A stretch of 64,000 nucleotides of DNA, from positions 434,001-498,000 of the forward strand of contig CALYLX010000008.1 in assembly GCA_944990035.1 (NCBI GenBank), read 5' to 3'. A program made the position numbers and the translations under genes. The stretch is from Clitopilus passeckerianus. Taxonomy: Eukaryota; Basidiomycota; Agaricomycetes; Agaricales; Entolomataceae. This document shows, piece by piece, positions 22,550-35,026 of the stretch; the first letter of the stretch is position 1, and each line of letters begins with the position of its first letter. The notes under the pieces were generated by a model. That model did not search any database. It saw only the letters and a list, made by a program, of their open reading frames with translations, and was not told the origin of the DNA.

Positions 22550-25500
22550 CTACTCCTCGTCCTCAAACCGCAGGACCTGTGCATCTTCATCCACTGGTAG
22601 ATCACGGTACCCTCTTCTCGTGCGGTATCCCATATTGTCAAACTTCGATGTAACCCACTCCCATGCAATCCCAGCAACGCCAATAAGGAACCAGGGAACG
22701 GACGCCAAAGTTGCAAGCACCCCTGAATCGCCGAAGGGTGTCCGTGACTCTCCGGGCAGGCGAATGGTTCTGGATGAAAAGCTTGATTAGCATCAAAATC
22801 GACGGAGGCGTTCGAGCTTACTTACCCTCTCGCAAGGCCGCTCCTGCGGTAATACCAGTATGCAATGAGAGCCGTGAAACCGAATGGTAGCACCAGAACA
22901 AAGATCCAGAAGAGGAAGCCCTTGCTTCCGAAGCCTGGGCAACGGTGACGAGCGCCTTGATGGAGATTCAAGCCGCCTTCGCAGCTAGAGTATGGAATCA
23001 AGCGATACGCTGTTCGCTCATACCAATACTCCTCGCCATTCTTGCACGAATCGTCATCTGGTCGGGGTTTGGTCCCAGTTACGAGGACACAGTTGTCATC
23101 CTCGTCTTTGACGTGGTTGTATTCACTAATGGGTGGTAACGTCAGTTCGTGCACGACATACTGAGCAGAAGTTTGCTCACCATTCAAAGTCGACCTTTGC
23201 ACACGGACAGTTGGACTTTATCTTCTCAACAACCTTCTCTTGATCGCCCACCACGCAGTTGGCGTCACGAGTGCGACGGTGATACAATGTCTGGAAATTG
23301 TGTAAATCTTATAACTATAGTTGTAGTAAGCCACTAGAAGTCGTACCTGTCGTCCAAACAGGCAACGCTCAGAGCGCTCTTCGCTGGGGCTCCAGAGTTC
23401 GAAGTCATCATGATCAGGATCTTCGGGGTTGAGGACGCCTGCAGAAGGGAAAGTAAGCCACCGGACAAAATAATGAGAATGAAACTTACACTTCTTGTTG
23501 GTCAACGCAGAGAAATCGATGTGCACAGCAACAGTGCCAGGATCACGCTGGTGGGTGCCGAACAGAATGAACCGCCTGCTGGTATCAGAGGGGACGGTCA
23601 CGAGGTATCGTACACGAATCTTGTCATCAGTGAACTTGTACTCGCGCCAGGTCTTGCCCTCGTCGGTACTAAACAGAACGTGGTCGGTAGGTTCTTCGTC
23701 GTTGGCCATGATGAGGACGGATCCGGAGTCTCCAAACTCCCACAGATGGGCATCTTTGTGAACTTCCTCCCAGGTGAAGCCACCGTCTCGACTCAGGAAG
23801 GTGTCGCAGTCCTTGTAGGGAGCCAGATGCTCGCCAACGTTGCCAACAGCCATAAGGACCCCGACGATGGAGGGGCTGCTGTAGGTAGCTCTAGGATCGA
23901 TACGCTCAGTGTAGCCATGGACATGGAGTGCGCATTTCTATGACGGAGGGTCAGCATGTGGTGCTATAGGAAAGGACCACACTCACGACACCAGTACACT
24001 TGTAAGCATTCCCTTGAGAGTCCACCTTGGGCGGGTTCAGCGTCTTCCAATTGCTACCATCGTTATGGGTAATGCGACTCTGCAAGGCCTTGCGTCCAGT
24101 CAAAGCTGCCTCATTGGGGTTTGCAACAACATTGATCAGAGCAATGCCATCTAGCCCAATCATCTTCTCAAAGTCGACATAGCCCCGCTCATCCCGGTTG
24201 ACATTGTCAATGGAGAGGCCAAAGTATGTACCGTTCGAGTTGGACTTGAGGATCGTTCCCCAGTAGGGTGCCCTAGGTGGCTCGGAGGTCGTCATGTGCA
24301 TGAACAACGACTTGGTCGTGGATTCCAAAACGGTATATGCCTATCGTCCCAGTGTGAGCTTCGGAATCCTGCTGCAGCAAAGAGAATTCTTACGTGTGTC
24401 TCGGGGCTCAAGCCAGGTGGGAATTGCCCGGTGGCAAACCTAGTACCGTCAAGAGAAACCTGGAGCTCCAGGGTCCTTCCACCACTGGGGCTCTATCGCA
24501 ATACGTTAGCCACCTCCTCACACGTCCTAGGTAGAGAAATTTAACATACTGAAGCAACGACCAAAAACTCCGAAAACTTCGCAAACCCAACAACCTGGTC
24601 GAAAATCTTCCTCTTCTTCTCATAAAAATTGCCGCCAACAACCAACTCCAACGGATTCGTCCCCTCATCGAACTCCCGCTGGTTCCCCTTCTTGTCCCTG
24701 AAACTCTCGCAGATGATCTCATTCGGGTCGGCTTCCAACTCCCTATCCTTCGCCCATGCGCAGTTCCGGACGTAGCTGTCCACCTTGTACCAGTTCCTTC
24801 CATTGTCTCTCGAGTACTGAGCTTCAGCGTGGCAGTTGTCGGATCCAAGACCACAGTCCCTGTTACCCGTCCAGATGATGTTATCCGACCGAGGATGGAA
24901 TCTGAGCGCCTGGGCGCCGAAGGAGTTGGGTGGGGTGGGTGTCTCGAGGTTGTTCCAGGTACGACCGGTGTCTGTAGTGAAGTAGTACTCATTCGTGTCA
25001 GTGATGAGGTATGCGCGGTCCGTGGCATATTTGTGGTGGTAGAACCCAAGGAAGCGATGTTTGGGGAGGAGTTGTTTCCACGAGTAACCCTCGTTGCTCG
25101 ATTGCCAGATGGTATGATCAACGAGACGGACAAGGATGGTCTGTTAGGCAGCGAGTAAGTTATCAATTCTCGAGAGAACGGCAGCGAGGTGCATACCTTT
25201 GACTCCTTGAAATAAGCATGTTGTGCAATCTGATGCTTGAATTGGAACTACAAAGGTCATTAGCATACATTCAGTTTGCGTGAACGGGAATGACCCACAG
25301 TCTGATGGATGATCTCGCCCTCCTGAGGAGCAGCCTCCTTACATGGTTTGTCAACCTTCTTGTCCTTCTCTTTGCCCCCAACGCAAGTATTGCCGGGGAT
25401 CTTCCTGAACCCAGACGAGCCCTGGTAATGGTCGCTGAGCTCGACGCAGACGTTTGCAGGGATAGGTTCTGGGCCGACAGGTACACATTCGTCACCGTGG

Positions 25501-27869
25501 CGGACGTAGTTGTAGTCACTATATGCGGGGGTTAGCAAACCGCAGTTAAGGTGTAAGGAGGAATAAATGCATACCACTCATAATCCACATCCTTGCATTC
25601 ACAGTTATCCTCGTGGACGACGGGGTCGGTATACTTCTCCCCAACATAGCAGTCCACATTCGTCTTTCTCCTCTTATACCATTGCTAAAATTAGACAAAA
25701 ACCCAATCAGCTTCAAAATTCCTATTTCTCATTCATAGAAAACAAAAACGAACCTTATGTCCCATCAGACACTCATCCCCCGACCCGCCATGCCTAGCAT
25801 ACCACTTCTCAAAATCGTCCTCCTCACACTTCTTCGACCTCGTTTCGGAGAAGTCAAGGGAGATGACAACGATTGGACCCATATCCTTCGTCCTGTCCTT
25901 CCTCGACACCACCCCAACAAGGAGGAATTTCTGGGATGTCGAGTCTGGAAGCGTGAGCAACGCACGAGCGCGGAGCTTAACACCAAGGTCATGCGAGTGC
26001 CTGTTGAAACGACCGGCAAAATCAGTTCAGGTGACTCAAGGTTACGAGGGGGAAAGAAAACTAACCAATCCTTCCCAAGGTTCAACGAATACCTAACCTT
26101 ATCCACCCCCTCCTCATCATTCACAACCACCAAAATACTCCCGGAATCTCCAAACTCATACTTATGCGCGTCCCGCCTCACCATCGTCCATGTCACACCG
26201 GCGTCCGTGCTCAGGAAGGTATCGCACTCTTCGTACGGGGCGAGATTCGCGCCGATGGACCCGACGCCCATGACGAACCCAGGGGCGGGGGAGGAGAAGA
26301 TTCGGCCGTAGTTGTGTGGGTTGGTCACGGAGTGGAAGTGTAGGGAACATTCGGAGGTGTCGGCTGGGTCGCAGTGGATGCGTTTGCCGTCGCTGTCGTA
26401 TGCAGGTGGGCGGATTGGGAGCCAGTTGCTACCTTTGTGGGGTGTCAATGTCTTGAAGCGCTGGTGGAAAAAGGGCAAGAACTAACCATCATCAAAGGTA
26501 ATAACACTCCTCAACTGCTTCTCCGACCTATGTGCCTCCACATCCTTAGCATTGGCGACCACGTTCGCAATACCAACACCCTCAACGCCATACACCTTCT
26601 CGAAATCCACGAATCCGTACGAATTCCGGTTCGTATCCTTCAAACTCTCAACAAAGTACGTCCCGTTGCTGTTACTCGTGAACAGCGTCCCAATCGTGCT
26701 CTGGTCTTGCAGCATCACGTCCACCGCCATAGAATACGTCGTCGACTCCAACAGCGTATACGCGTTCTCTCGGAGCTTCGCAGAAGAAGCGTGGGGGAAC
26801 TGGGCCTTAGCCCACGCCTTCGTGTCTGTTGAGACATACAACATCATCTCCCCGTCCCGGCTCGCCATATCCTTCAGCGCCACAACAGCGTACTTGCTCA
26901 CAATGGCGAAAGCAATGACGCCTTTCGCATTCTTCCCTATACCCAACTCCTCGACTTTATGGTCGGATTTGAAAAACTCAGTAGAAGAGAAGAGGCGGGA
27001 GGAGGCGAGGGAGTGCGAGCCGGTGGTGGTGGAGGTGTCGAAGGCGACGCAGTAGATGAGGTCGTCGTGGGCTTCGTGTTTGAACTCCTTGCTGCTGTGT
27101 GCGAAGACGCACCTGGAGGTGTCTTTGAGGAGGAGTTGTGGGGTGTCGGCGAAGGCGTCTTTTGTAATGTAAGTCTATTTCAAGTACATTAGCGACAGGG
27201 AAATATGGAGCTGTGAAGGTGAACTGACCTCGTCGTGGCACACTTGATTCCATCCTCGTCCCTTGCATGATGTTCCTTGGTAGAGGATATACCCAAACTT
27301 GGACTCTTTCGCGTGGAAGGAGAGAGGCACAGGCGTCATTGCAACGGGGATAGGCATCTCGAAATGTCTCCATGTCTTTCCCCTGTCTTCAGTCCGGTAG
27401 TGCTTGGTTCCACCTGTGAGTGCAAATGCCTGTAATGCAGATAACGTGTCAGCTGTCATTCCACCAGTCAAAACCAAGCAAACAGGGATAGAATGGATGA
27501 TTTGTTGGAAATGTCGAGATAAAGAGACTCACGTAGCGGTTGTCGAATGGATGCTCGATGACCATAGTCACCTCCCTTGAAGGTACACCATCGGCCTCTT
27601 TCCATGTCTTTCCTTCATCCTGCGAGACATACACCGTCCCGTCCATCGAATCATGGTATATTACGCTCTGCCAGACCACAAATCAGCAACTTCCCTAGCC
27701 AAAAACTCCACATTTCACAGAAACGCACCTCTGTGTCATCAAAAAAGAACAGCCTTGCCGGTGGATTTTTGAAAGACGTAATCGAGCTCTTAGGCTTCTT
27801 GTCCTGAGCTCCAGCTAGGGTCAGGTAGCATAGAATAGAATAGACCAAAATGAATGGCCGTATAATCAT
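22550..27869 (-). CDS. VPS10: Vacuolar protein sorting receptor VPS10 (sortilin family)
   Basis: A type I receptor that carries carboxypeptidase Y and other cargo from the late Golgi to the endosome/vacuole and is recycled by retromer. It starts at 27869 with a signal peptide ([21 protein letters not shown]); exon 1 ends at 27729 and exon 2 is about 27533-27667. Many short introns follow. There are two Vps10 domains, as in yeast: the first about 27650-25760, with its ten-cysteine module to about 25270, and the second about 25200-23330, with its cysteine module to about 22900. Asp-box (BNR) repeats such as [11 protein letters not shown] recur. A transmembrane helix ([20 protein letters not shown]) is followed by YYRR and, in the last exon, a further hydrophobic stretch and an acidic end, stopping at 22550-22552. 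Two separate genes are unlikely, since only one signal peptide and one anchor exist. Confidence 0.93.
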
Positions 27870-28681
27870 GTTGGCAGTTTAGCTTGAAGCCACGTCGCCC
27901 AATGTGCCGCAGCTGTGGCTTGTTGGTGTTGTGGGTGATGATTATAGAGGGGACTTCTGGCACAGCCACGGGGTTGTTCCTGTCACGAACCATCAACATT
28001 CCGCATTCATCGCATTTAGCAGCTTCGCTGTGTTACCAGTGCAACACTGAGATTTTTGCTAAGGGATGATGCATGATGGACTATATGTAAGATGAAAAAG
28101 TGAGATGAGGTCTGCTGAGGTAGAGAGGCAGAGGAAGTACAGTAGGGCATCCAGCGGGGTGAAGGTCTGGCCACGATCATCAGGTAAACACCGGCTTTTC
28201 AGTTTACGCGGATAACTTCACTGGCATGGAGGCAGCCGTTGGGTGTTGGCTAGTATTAATACGCAGCTCTCGTGTTCTGCGCCCTCCCAGAATGAGGATC
28301 ACACAACCGATACCACCTCTGTCTCAATTCACTTTCCAAGTACAAGTACCGGTGCATGACAAGAAAGAGTCGTACCGTATACCTGAAGGTAGATGGAGGT
28401 CACAACGGCTACTTCGACGAGGTATCGCGCCCAAAACTTTTTATTCCAGAGGAGATGTATAGCAGAATGCTGAGTTTGAACGATAAGATAGGTAATATAT
28501 TTACTGCAGTCTAGAATCTGACCTCCGCATGAAACCAGAAATACGAGAAGGATACACAATTGCGAATTCCTCCGAATAGGAGAACAGGAAAGCTTGGTCC
28601 TCTAGACGACCAACTGGAGAGTGTGCTTTCTGTTGGCAAATTTTCTATTCGTAAGAGTTTGAAGCTAGTCAGAATGATATA
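27870..28681. other. Intergenic region between VPS10 and the NLR gene
   Basis: Holds the VPS10 promoter and the 3' end of the NLR gene. A spliced extra 3' exon of the NLR could reach 28511. Nothing else was recognised. Confidence 0.4.
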
Positions 28682-31041
28682 CTAACCACGGACCTCTTTG
28701 TACCTCGAAACTGAGTCCCGGAGTCCCTCAACCCCGTCTTCACCCATGTGGTTACCGATGAGCGTATTTTCTATTTCCGGGAGCAATTCGTCGATGTAGG
28801 GCTTGCGATCAGCAGCACCGAGCAGCACCGAGAGATCCATTATCGAAGAATTCCTCGTAAACTGGAGTTGGTCCGTTGTAAGATTGCCCTGTTGGTAACA
28901 ACTGGGTCCATGCACCCATCTTCCCGCGGTGCTCCCAACCGCCTTCAGGAGAATGCGGAAGTTGATTTCTTCAGCAATTATCTGATTATGTTGCTCCCGG
29001 TCGATAAAGTAGATCCCAGAGATGTCCGAGTTCGTTAAAACATCGTACAGAATGCGTCGAAAGGCTGGATCTTGGCAGATCAAGTCGTACAGAAGGGGAT
29101 TCTGCGTGACTTGTACCTGCTGGAGGCTCCATGTCTGTAGGACCTTATCGGCAGGAAAATGGTATCTGGTATAGATCCTCCTAATCACGAACCACAATTT
29201 ATCGGCTTCAAAACCTGTCGCATTGCTTAGCTCTGTAACAGCCCATTTCCCGAATGCCATCAGGACTTTGTTGTAGATGGCAGTCCAAGCCAGAGAATGT
29301 CCCGATGCCTGGGCAATTGTCCGTGAATGGGTCATTTCTGCGGTTTAGTAACACAAATGAAGAACCCACTTTACGGCAGAATCCATATAGCTCGCTGATA
29401 TACGATAGAAATGGGAAAACATTGACATCTTGAGACAATAGGGCAGAGTTTCGGCTGAACATATGTAAGTGCCAACTTATCCGTTCACCAGTACGTTCCC
29501 ATTGGAGGCTGTCGAAATATTGTAGGAGCCTGTCCGTTGCCAGAGCACGATGGAAGTAGTGATGGGCCAGGTTTGAACCGCTTCTGGAACTGGACTCGTT
29601 GGTCAGCCCTTTGAGAGTTCCCAGGACGAGATCAGCGTATGCCTCGCCAGGAGCTACATAATATTTGCCGGCTCGGGACCGGTCGGTCAGAAAATCACCA
29701 AAGGAGGCATGGAATGGCCGAAGGGGATCTTCGAGGCCGCCGACTTGTATCAAGGAGTGTAGGTTATCAACAAGAAGGAGGGCCTCTCCTTCGTCCAGGT
29801 CAAGTGTTTGCTCAGCATATGCAGGACTAATGTGAGGGCTTGCAAATACCACCATCCCAATCAGGCGAACCAAATTCACATGATCGTCGACGGTGGATAG
29901 GACGAGCCGGTATAGAGCATCTAGCTCCATGAACGGAGATGCATCAGAGCCTGCACTCGTGGCCATGATAACGCCCAGCCGTTTGGTGGGTTTATGTTTC
30001 TTAGAAGCCACGTAATTCATCACGGTAGATGCATAGATGAATTGACCAGATGATTTTCGGACAAGGGCCTCCATAACAGATATCGCAGGCCAATCATGGG
30101 GGATGCAGGATTTAAGGGGATGGGATCCCTTGAGGACCGCAAAATGGTGATCGAAATAACGCTCAATGTCGGCGTTGGCCTCGAAGTGATTGTCGAGAAC
30201 GAGGTGATCGGAGAGTAAGTGAGTATTGATCGCATTGAAAGCATCACGGATGTCGCTCTCCGCACGGCTGGCACAGAAAATGATGATGGGAAACGTCTTG
30301 TCAAAACAGATCTTGAAGAGAGCGTTAAGGAATTCCGTACGCTCATCCGATATCAAACACTCATCTAACCCGTCGATGATAACCACCTTCGGACGCTCTC
30401 GACGTGGGTTGACCGCAATGCCAGCAGATTGAAGTGGGTCTACAATCAACATTTTCATTTGGGCATCCACATTCAGAGAGAAAATCTGAGGATTATCCGC
30501 GATCACGTTCAAGATAAAATTACGCGTGGTGGGAATCGAGGAAATGAGCTGGTAGGCAAGAGATGGGACGAGGCGCGAGATGGTATTGCGTTCTGTATTA
30601 GATCGCAAGAAGAAAAAGGTGGCAGCTAGATCGTAGTCCATTTCTGCGGCTTTGTCTGCAACGGTCTGTGCAATGGCAGATTTCCCTGACCCTGCTGGAC
30701 CATACATCCACAGGATAGGTTTCTTCGTATTCAAGCCCGTATGGATCCAGTTGGATATTCGCTGAAGGACTGCCACCCGTGTTTGCGGAAGACATTTCGG
30801 GGGGTCGTAACGCTCTTTGGAGTTGTAGAATGCACCAACAGCACTATGCCGCTGTAACTCCTGTAATGCTAGTAGATGTTTTAGCACGCTCAGTTATAAT
30901 GAAATCTTCGGATACACACTTACCAAACTTCAATCTATCTAGCTCTGACCCTACACTGCTAAAGTTTCCTCCATATATGTTGATGTTGTCTGCGTTCTGG
31001 AATAGGGGCATTTCTGCAGGATGAGAACGCTTTGAAGGCAC
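28682..31041 (-). CDS. NACHT-domain NTPase (fungal NLR-like protein)
   Basis: A STAND-class P-loop NTPase, the group that includes fungal heterokaryon-incompatibility and immune-like receptors. Exons: 31041-30924, 30868-29375 and 29337-28682, which join in frame (755 residues). The short first exon carries FQNADNINIYGGNFSSVG, a motif I know from many Agaricomycete NACHT proteins. The NACHT domain shows Walker A GPAGSGKSA and Walker B VVIIDGLDEC, then a sensor region. About 250 residues of the C-terminal half have no obvious WD40, ankyrin or TPR repeats. The second intron would be only 37 nt. The start could instead be the Met at 31011. The gene may continue into one more exon to 28511. Confidence 0.85.
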
Positions 31042-32669
31042 GCACGCGGTGGGGGATGGGTACTGTATTTGACTGGCACAGCATTGGACATCTAGATCAT
31101 GTGCTTGTTGGGGGTCGCGTGTAAAGCAACGAGATAGTCCTCCTTGGTAGCTTCTTTAGGAAAGGCACGAGTAAAGAGGCGCCGAGCTATCCTAATGAGG
31201 ATGCCAAGCGTCAGGCTACTGGAGTTACGAATCAGCTAGCCAATGAAAGGGTGGAGCCAGAAGCATCCGATGAACGGGTATTGATCGACTTCCAGCCAGC
31301 GCTTCTCGAGACTCGCCAGAATAGACATAAAAGCTCTTCTGAAACGGCTGACGGGCCATTTGATCAGTCATCAATTTAATGTGGCGAGCCATAAGGTGGA
31401 GTATAGTGGTGCAGCCAACTATTGCAGGCTTTGGCCTGTACTCATGCGCCGTCACGGTGTGAATGCCTTTAAACATGTTAGCCAGATATTGTACGGTGAA
31501 CCCATGTTGAAAAAACATTGGAATGACGATCCTCACGGTGACGAAGACGGAGATAGGCGCAAAAATGTGTGCCCAAAGAGCACCCCACCTCATCAGATCC
31601 GGAGGGATTTCCGTCAGTCAAATCCGTTCAGACCGTGTTTCTAAAGAGCTTTATAGCTACCTTACAGTTGCAATGAGTCTCCTCCGGATCCGAGTTTGGG
31701 GGGAAGGGGGGATAATACGAAGGTCGGTCGTTGGTCGAGAACAATGACAATGTGATCGCAGCGTGTGTTACCGCGCTGTGCCACGTTCACAGCGAATGGG
31801 AGAGGCTGAATATGTGTTTTAACCCTCGGGAAATTCTTAATCATGGTTCAGCCCTGAGAGACTAATATGCACGTGCCGATGAACCTGCCTCCACCAATCT
31901 TCGTTGCAGATGCGTCGAAGAACTTTCCTGTGGTAGCAACTTTCTTCTGATCAGACCCATCGTATTCCTAAAGCTCTTCGCCGTGCTTAGATACTGTGAC
32001 ATCAGGCTTTCTTAATCTGCAGCAGTCATGCGAGCGGCAGCAGAAATATGCTGTCCATCACGCAACGACAGGTTTGATGAAAGCCCTGACTTTACCTTAT
32101 GTAACATAGTCAGTTGTGAATACTGTATCACCAATAATATTTACGCTCTGCAAATCCTCTTGCTCCTTATTGAACACGTGACAGACGATTAATGAACCAT
32201 TTCGTCATCTTCCTTGCATCTAAGCAAGGTCGGATTTGCACTTTCATTATCCTTGAGCACAAGAGGGATCTATTGTTACAAGAATTCAATATTGTAGAAC
32301 AACCAAACTCTCGCAGGCCTCAGCTCGGATCCATTTATGATAGCTGATCATGAAATCAGATCTCACCGATTCAGAGTTTGATGGTAGGCAGGATGACCAC
32401 TTCCACCACGATACGCCTCCACCAATGGAGGGCCCAACCGCGGTAAGTACCCACATATCCTTGGACGAGAACAAGGGCGATTATGGGGAGACTCGGAGTC
32501 AGATAGAGAAACGATTTCACTCGTTCCCTCTTTCTCCTTCACCGCTTTCATCACTTTCTTTTCTCTTACGCCTTTCTGTCTTTCCTTGTTCAATCTTCAT
32601 TATATTCACGATTCCATTCATTATCAGGTTCTAGTCCTTCCTTGACAGTCAACGTTCCTTTGAATCTCG
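31042..32669. other. Long intergenic region before the duplicated block
   Basis: A 122-codon minus-strand ORF (31225-31593) with a hydrophobic N-terminus is open but unsupported. From 32350 a 94-codon ORF precedes the membrane-protein gene; a GTAAGT donor follows its 31st codon, yet no acceptor joins it in frame to the gene, so it may be a leader ORF. Confidence 0.4.
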
Positions 32670-34172
32670 ATGATTCCAAAAATCCTCTCAACAGCGCATC
32701 TTACGCTGATAACCCTCTCCACGCTCTTCGCTTCCATCATCTTCATAACCTCCCTCTTCACCACCTCCGTTCTCCCACTCGGCCTCAACGTCGCCTCCGC
32801 CTCGATAACAGTCCTCTTCCACCTCATCATCATCATCTTTTCATGGCGTCGGCGGCTCAACGCCAACCCAAAATCTCCCAACAGCGCCAGTAACAATCTA
32901 AAGTCACCCGCCAGCGCTGGCCCCCGCCCACTCCCCATCCACGCCTCCACACTCTCCCTGACCTCCACTCTCCTCCTCCTCGCCCTCTGGCTCATAGCCA
33001 TGGCCTCGCAAATCATCGACATCCTTGACCCAAATTCGCCGAACAAAACCCGTGGCGCGAACGTTTCCCTGCAGCTCAAGGAGCCTTCGGGCCAGACGCT
33101 CAAGACTAATACATCTGGGCCGGAGTTTGCAGGAATGTTGAGCGTGGTGTTGGTGGTGTGTGAGGCGGTGGAAGTGGTTTTGTTGATTGGGATGGTTGTT
33201 GGGGTTGTTAGTGTTAGGAGGGGTAGAAAGCAGGAACGAAGGATGAAGGAGTTTGCGTTGAGCCCTTCCAGCGGAATGGAGAAAGGTTTTACGTTTGATG
33301 CAAGTCCTGCTTCAGCTGCCGCTGCGGTCAGTCCGACAGAAAGCCTGGTACGTCTTATCCGCTCGTCTACTTTTCTCTTACCGGAACTCACCACGCTACT
33401 TCCGCTGACAGAAACACGCTATCACGAAACGGTTCACTCTCAAATCCATTTTCTCTTCTCCCAAGGTCCCAAGCCAGAGCCAGACGTACGTCATCCCCTC
33501 CCTCTATGTTCGATCTGAGAGTATCAATATTAACGTATGTTTTTGCACGCATATAGTCATACTCGTAACCTCCGCGTTGCGCCGTTCCCCGTCTCCGGTA
33601 GACGTAACCCAAATCCAATGCATGAGCCTACCCCTCCTCTCCCTACCGCCCATCCTGTTCCACCCCAACCTTCCCTCCTTGCCCCACCTTCCCTCACCTC
33701 GCACCTACAACCCACCCATCGCACAAACAACTCAGACACACACTCTACGCACTCCCGCACACCATCTCACACCTCCTTCTCCTCGCGGTTCTCCCGCTTA
33801 ACCAACACCTCCCATCCCTCGCACTCATCGTCCTTCCTGAAGCCGTTTAGCTTTAAACGCCCTGGCCGCCCATGGAGCTACCTCACACCCGGCCGGCCGT
33901 CGATGATAATGTGGGAGACACCTGTGGAGTCTGCTGTCGCAACAGGTGCAGGTGCGCTACCCAGCGGTGTTGAGGGTGTAGGCTCTGTGGCTGGCGTGGG
34001 AGAGAGGAAGCCAGTGGCGAGTCAGAATTACATCCACCGAGCACCCACTGGTCCTCGAGTACTTGCACCGAAGAGTCCGGGAGAGAAGGAGACGTTTGGT
34101 GGGGTTGTTAGGGTGAAGGCGCCAGTTCCGCCGAGGAGGGTTGTGTATCCGAGTCCCCTGGCTAGGGATTGA
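32670..34172 (+). CDS. Four-transmembrane protein with Ser/Pro-rich cytosolic tail
   Basis: Three exons (32670-33347, 33412-33485, 33557-34172) give 455 residues. Four hydrophobic helices lie at about residues 9-31, 37-58, 93-114 and 150-175, followed by a basic RRGRKQ, so a MARVEL-like tetraspan topology is likely but not proven. The tail of about 250 residues is rich in Ser, Thr and Pro, with a basic FKRPGRPWSY block and a conserved end (VKAPVPPRRV). I do not recognise a named family. The second half is duplicated at 37103-37866, where it sits behind a piece of an F-box gene. Confidence 0.7.
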
Positions 34173-34387
34173 TATATTTGAGCTTGAAGCTTGAATAAAT
34201 GCGTCTTTTTCTCGAGGGTAGGGGTATGTACGATATGGGTTATTTATTCGTCAGATGTATTATTTTGTTTCGTTATGTGTAGCTATAGTAAGACTGCTAT
34301 GTTATTTTTGTATTTTCGCCACTTTCAAGACGGTTGTTGTACGGTACTTTGCTCATTTCTGATTACGGCGGTTTCTTCTTTTCCCGA

Positions 34388-34733
34388 TTACGCTTCCTCC
34401 TCATCGCCATAGGCATCGTCATCCCCGTCACCGTACTCATCGTCCTCGTCCATTGAGGCATTGAAGGCTTCCTGTTCCTCCATAGCATCTGAGATTTTCT
34501 TCAGCCGCTTCAACCCACGATGCTGCCCACCTCATCCATCATACTCCACATCATTCCATGCTGATATTTGAGTTATATCACACCGGATGTGTCGGTAATC
34601 GATATGGAATGGAATGAGGAGTTTCTTGAAGTCTTTGCAGGTTAGGGCGATTGGGGGCAGGTGGATTTTGTTCGTCGGTGAGCGAGAATATGGCGTTAAG
34701 GACCTCTTGAGGGACGGAATGCAATTTGCTCAT
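34388..34733 (-). pseudogene. F-box A remnant with internal deletion
   Basis: The first about 60 codons match the start of the F-box gene at 38123-39757 (VPQEVLNAIFSL), with a frame change. They then jump straight to its last about 55 codons (AMEEQEAFNASMDEDDEYG). Some 450 codons are missing and a Trp codon has become TGA. It sits at the position expected for F-box A in the first copy of the segmental duplication. Confidence 0.75.
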
Positions 34734-35026
34734 TAGATATATGGTTGCAATCATCGGGTTCCTTCCTCCTGTATTTATGGTAGAGTCGATTGAAACAAAG
34801 GTTTGGGCTCATTCATATCATAAAATTTGTTTCTCCGATAAGATTAGATCAAGGGCCACCTTGAACACTCCCCTCGAATAAAATTGAAGTGGTCTCCCAA
34901 GCTCGTGATGCATTCCTCCCTGTTCGAATCATTTTTATTCTTATCTAGCTCATTCGATATACTACGGTATCTGTTTCGGAAGTTGATGCAAATTTGTATA
35001 CGCCTAGGTGGTCGTAATTAAGTACC

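Noticed and set aside
22822..25577. Two separate sortilin-like genes
   Set aside because: Only one signal peptide and one membrane anchor exist; two Vps10 domains in one gene is the normal fungal VPS10 layout.
31225..31593. 122-codon minus-strand ORF with hydrophobic start
   Set aside because: No family motif, no splice support and no promoter signal.
32350..32634. First exon of the four-TM protein
   Set aside because: A GTAAGT donor is present, but none of the acceptors before 32670 restores the frame; treated as leader.
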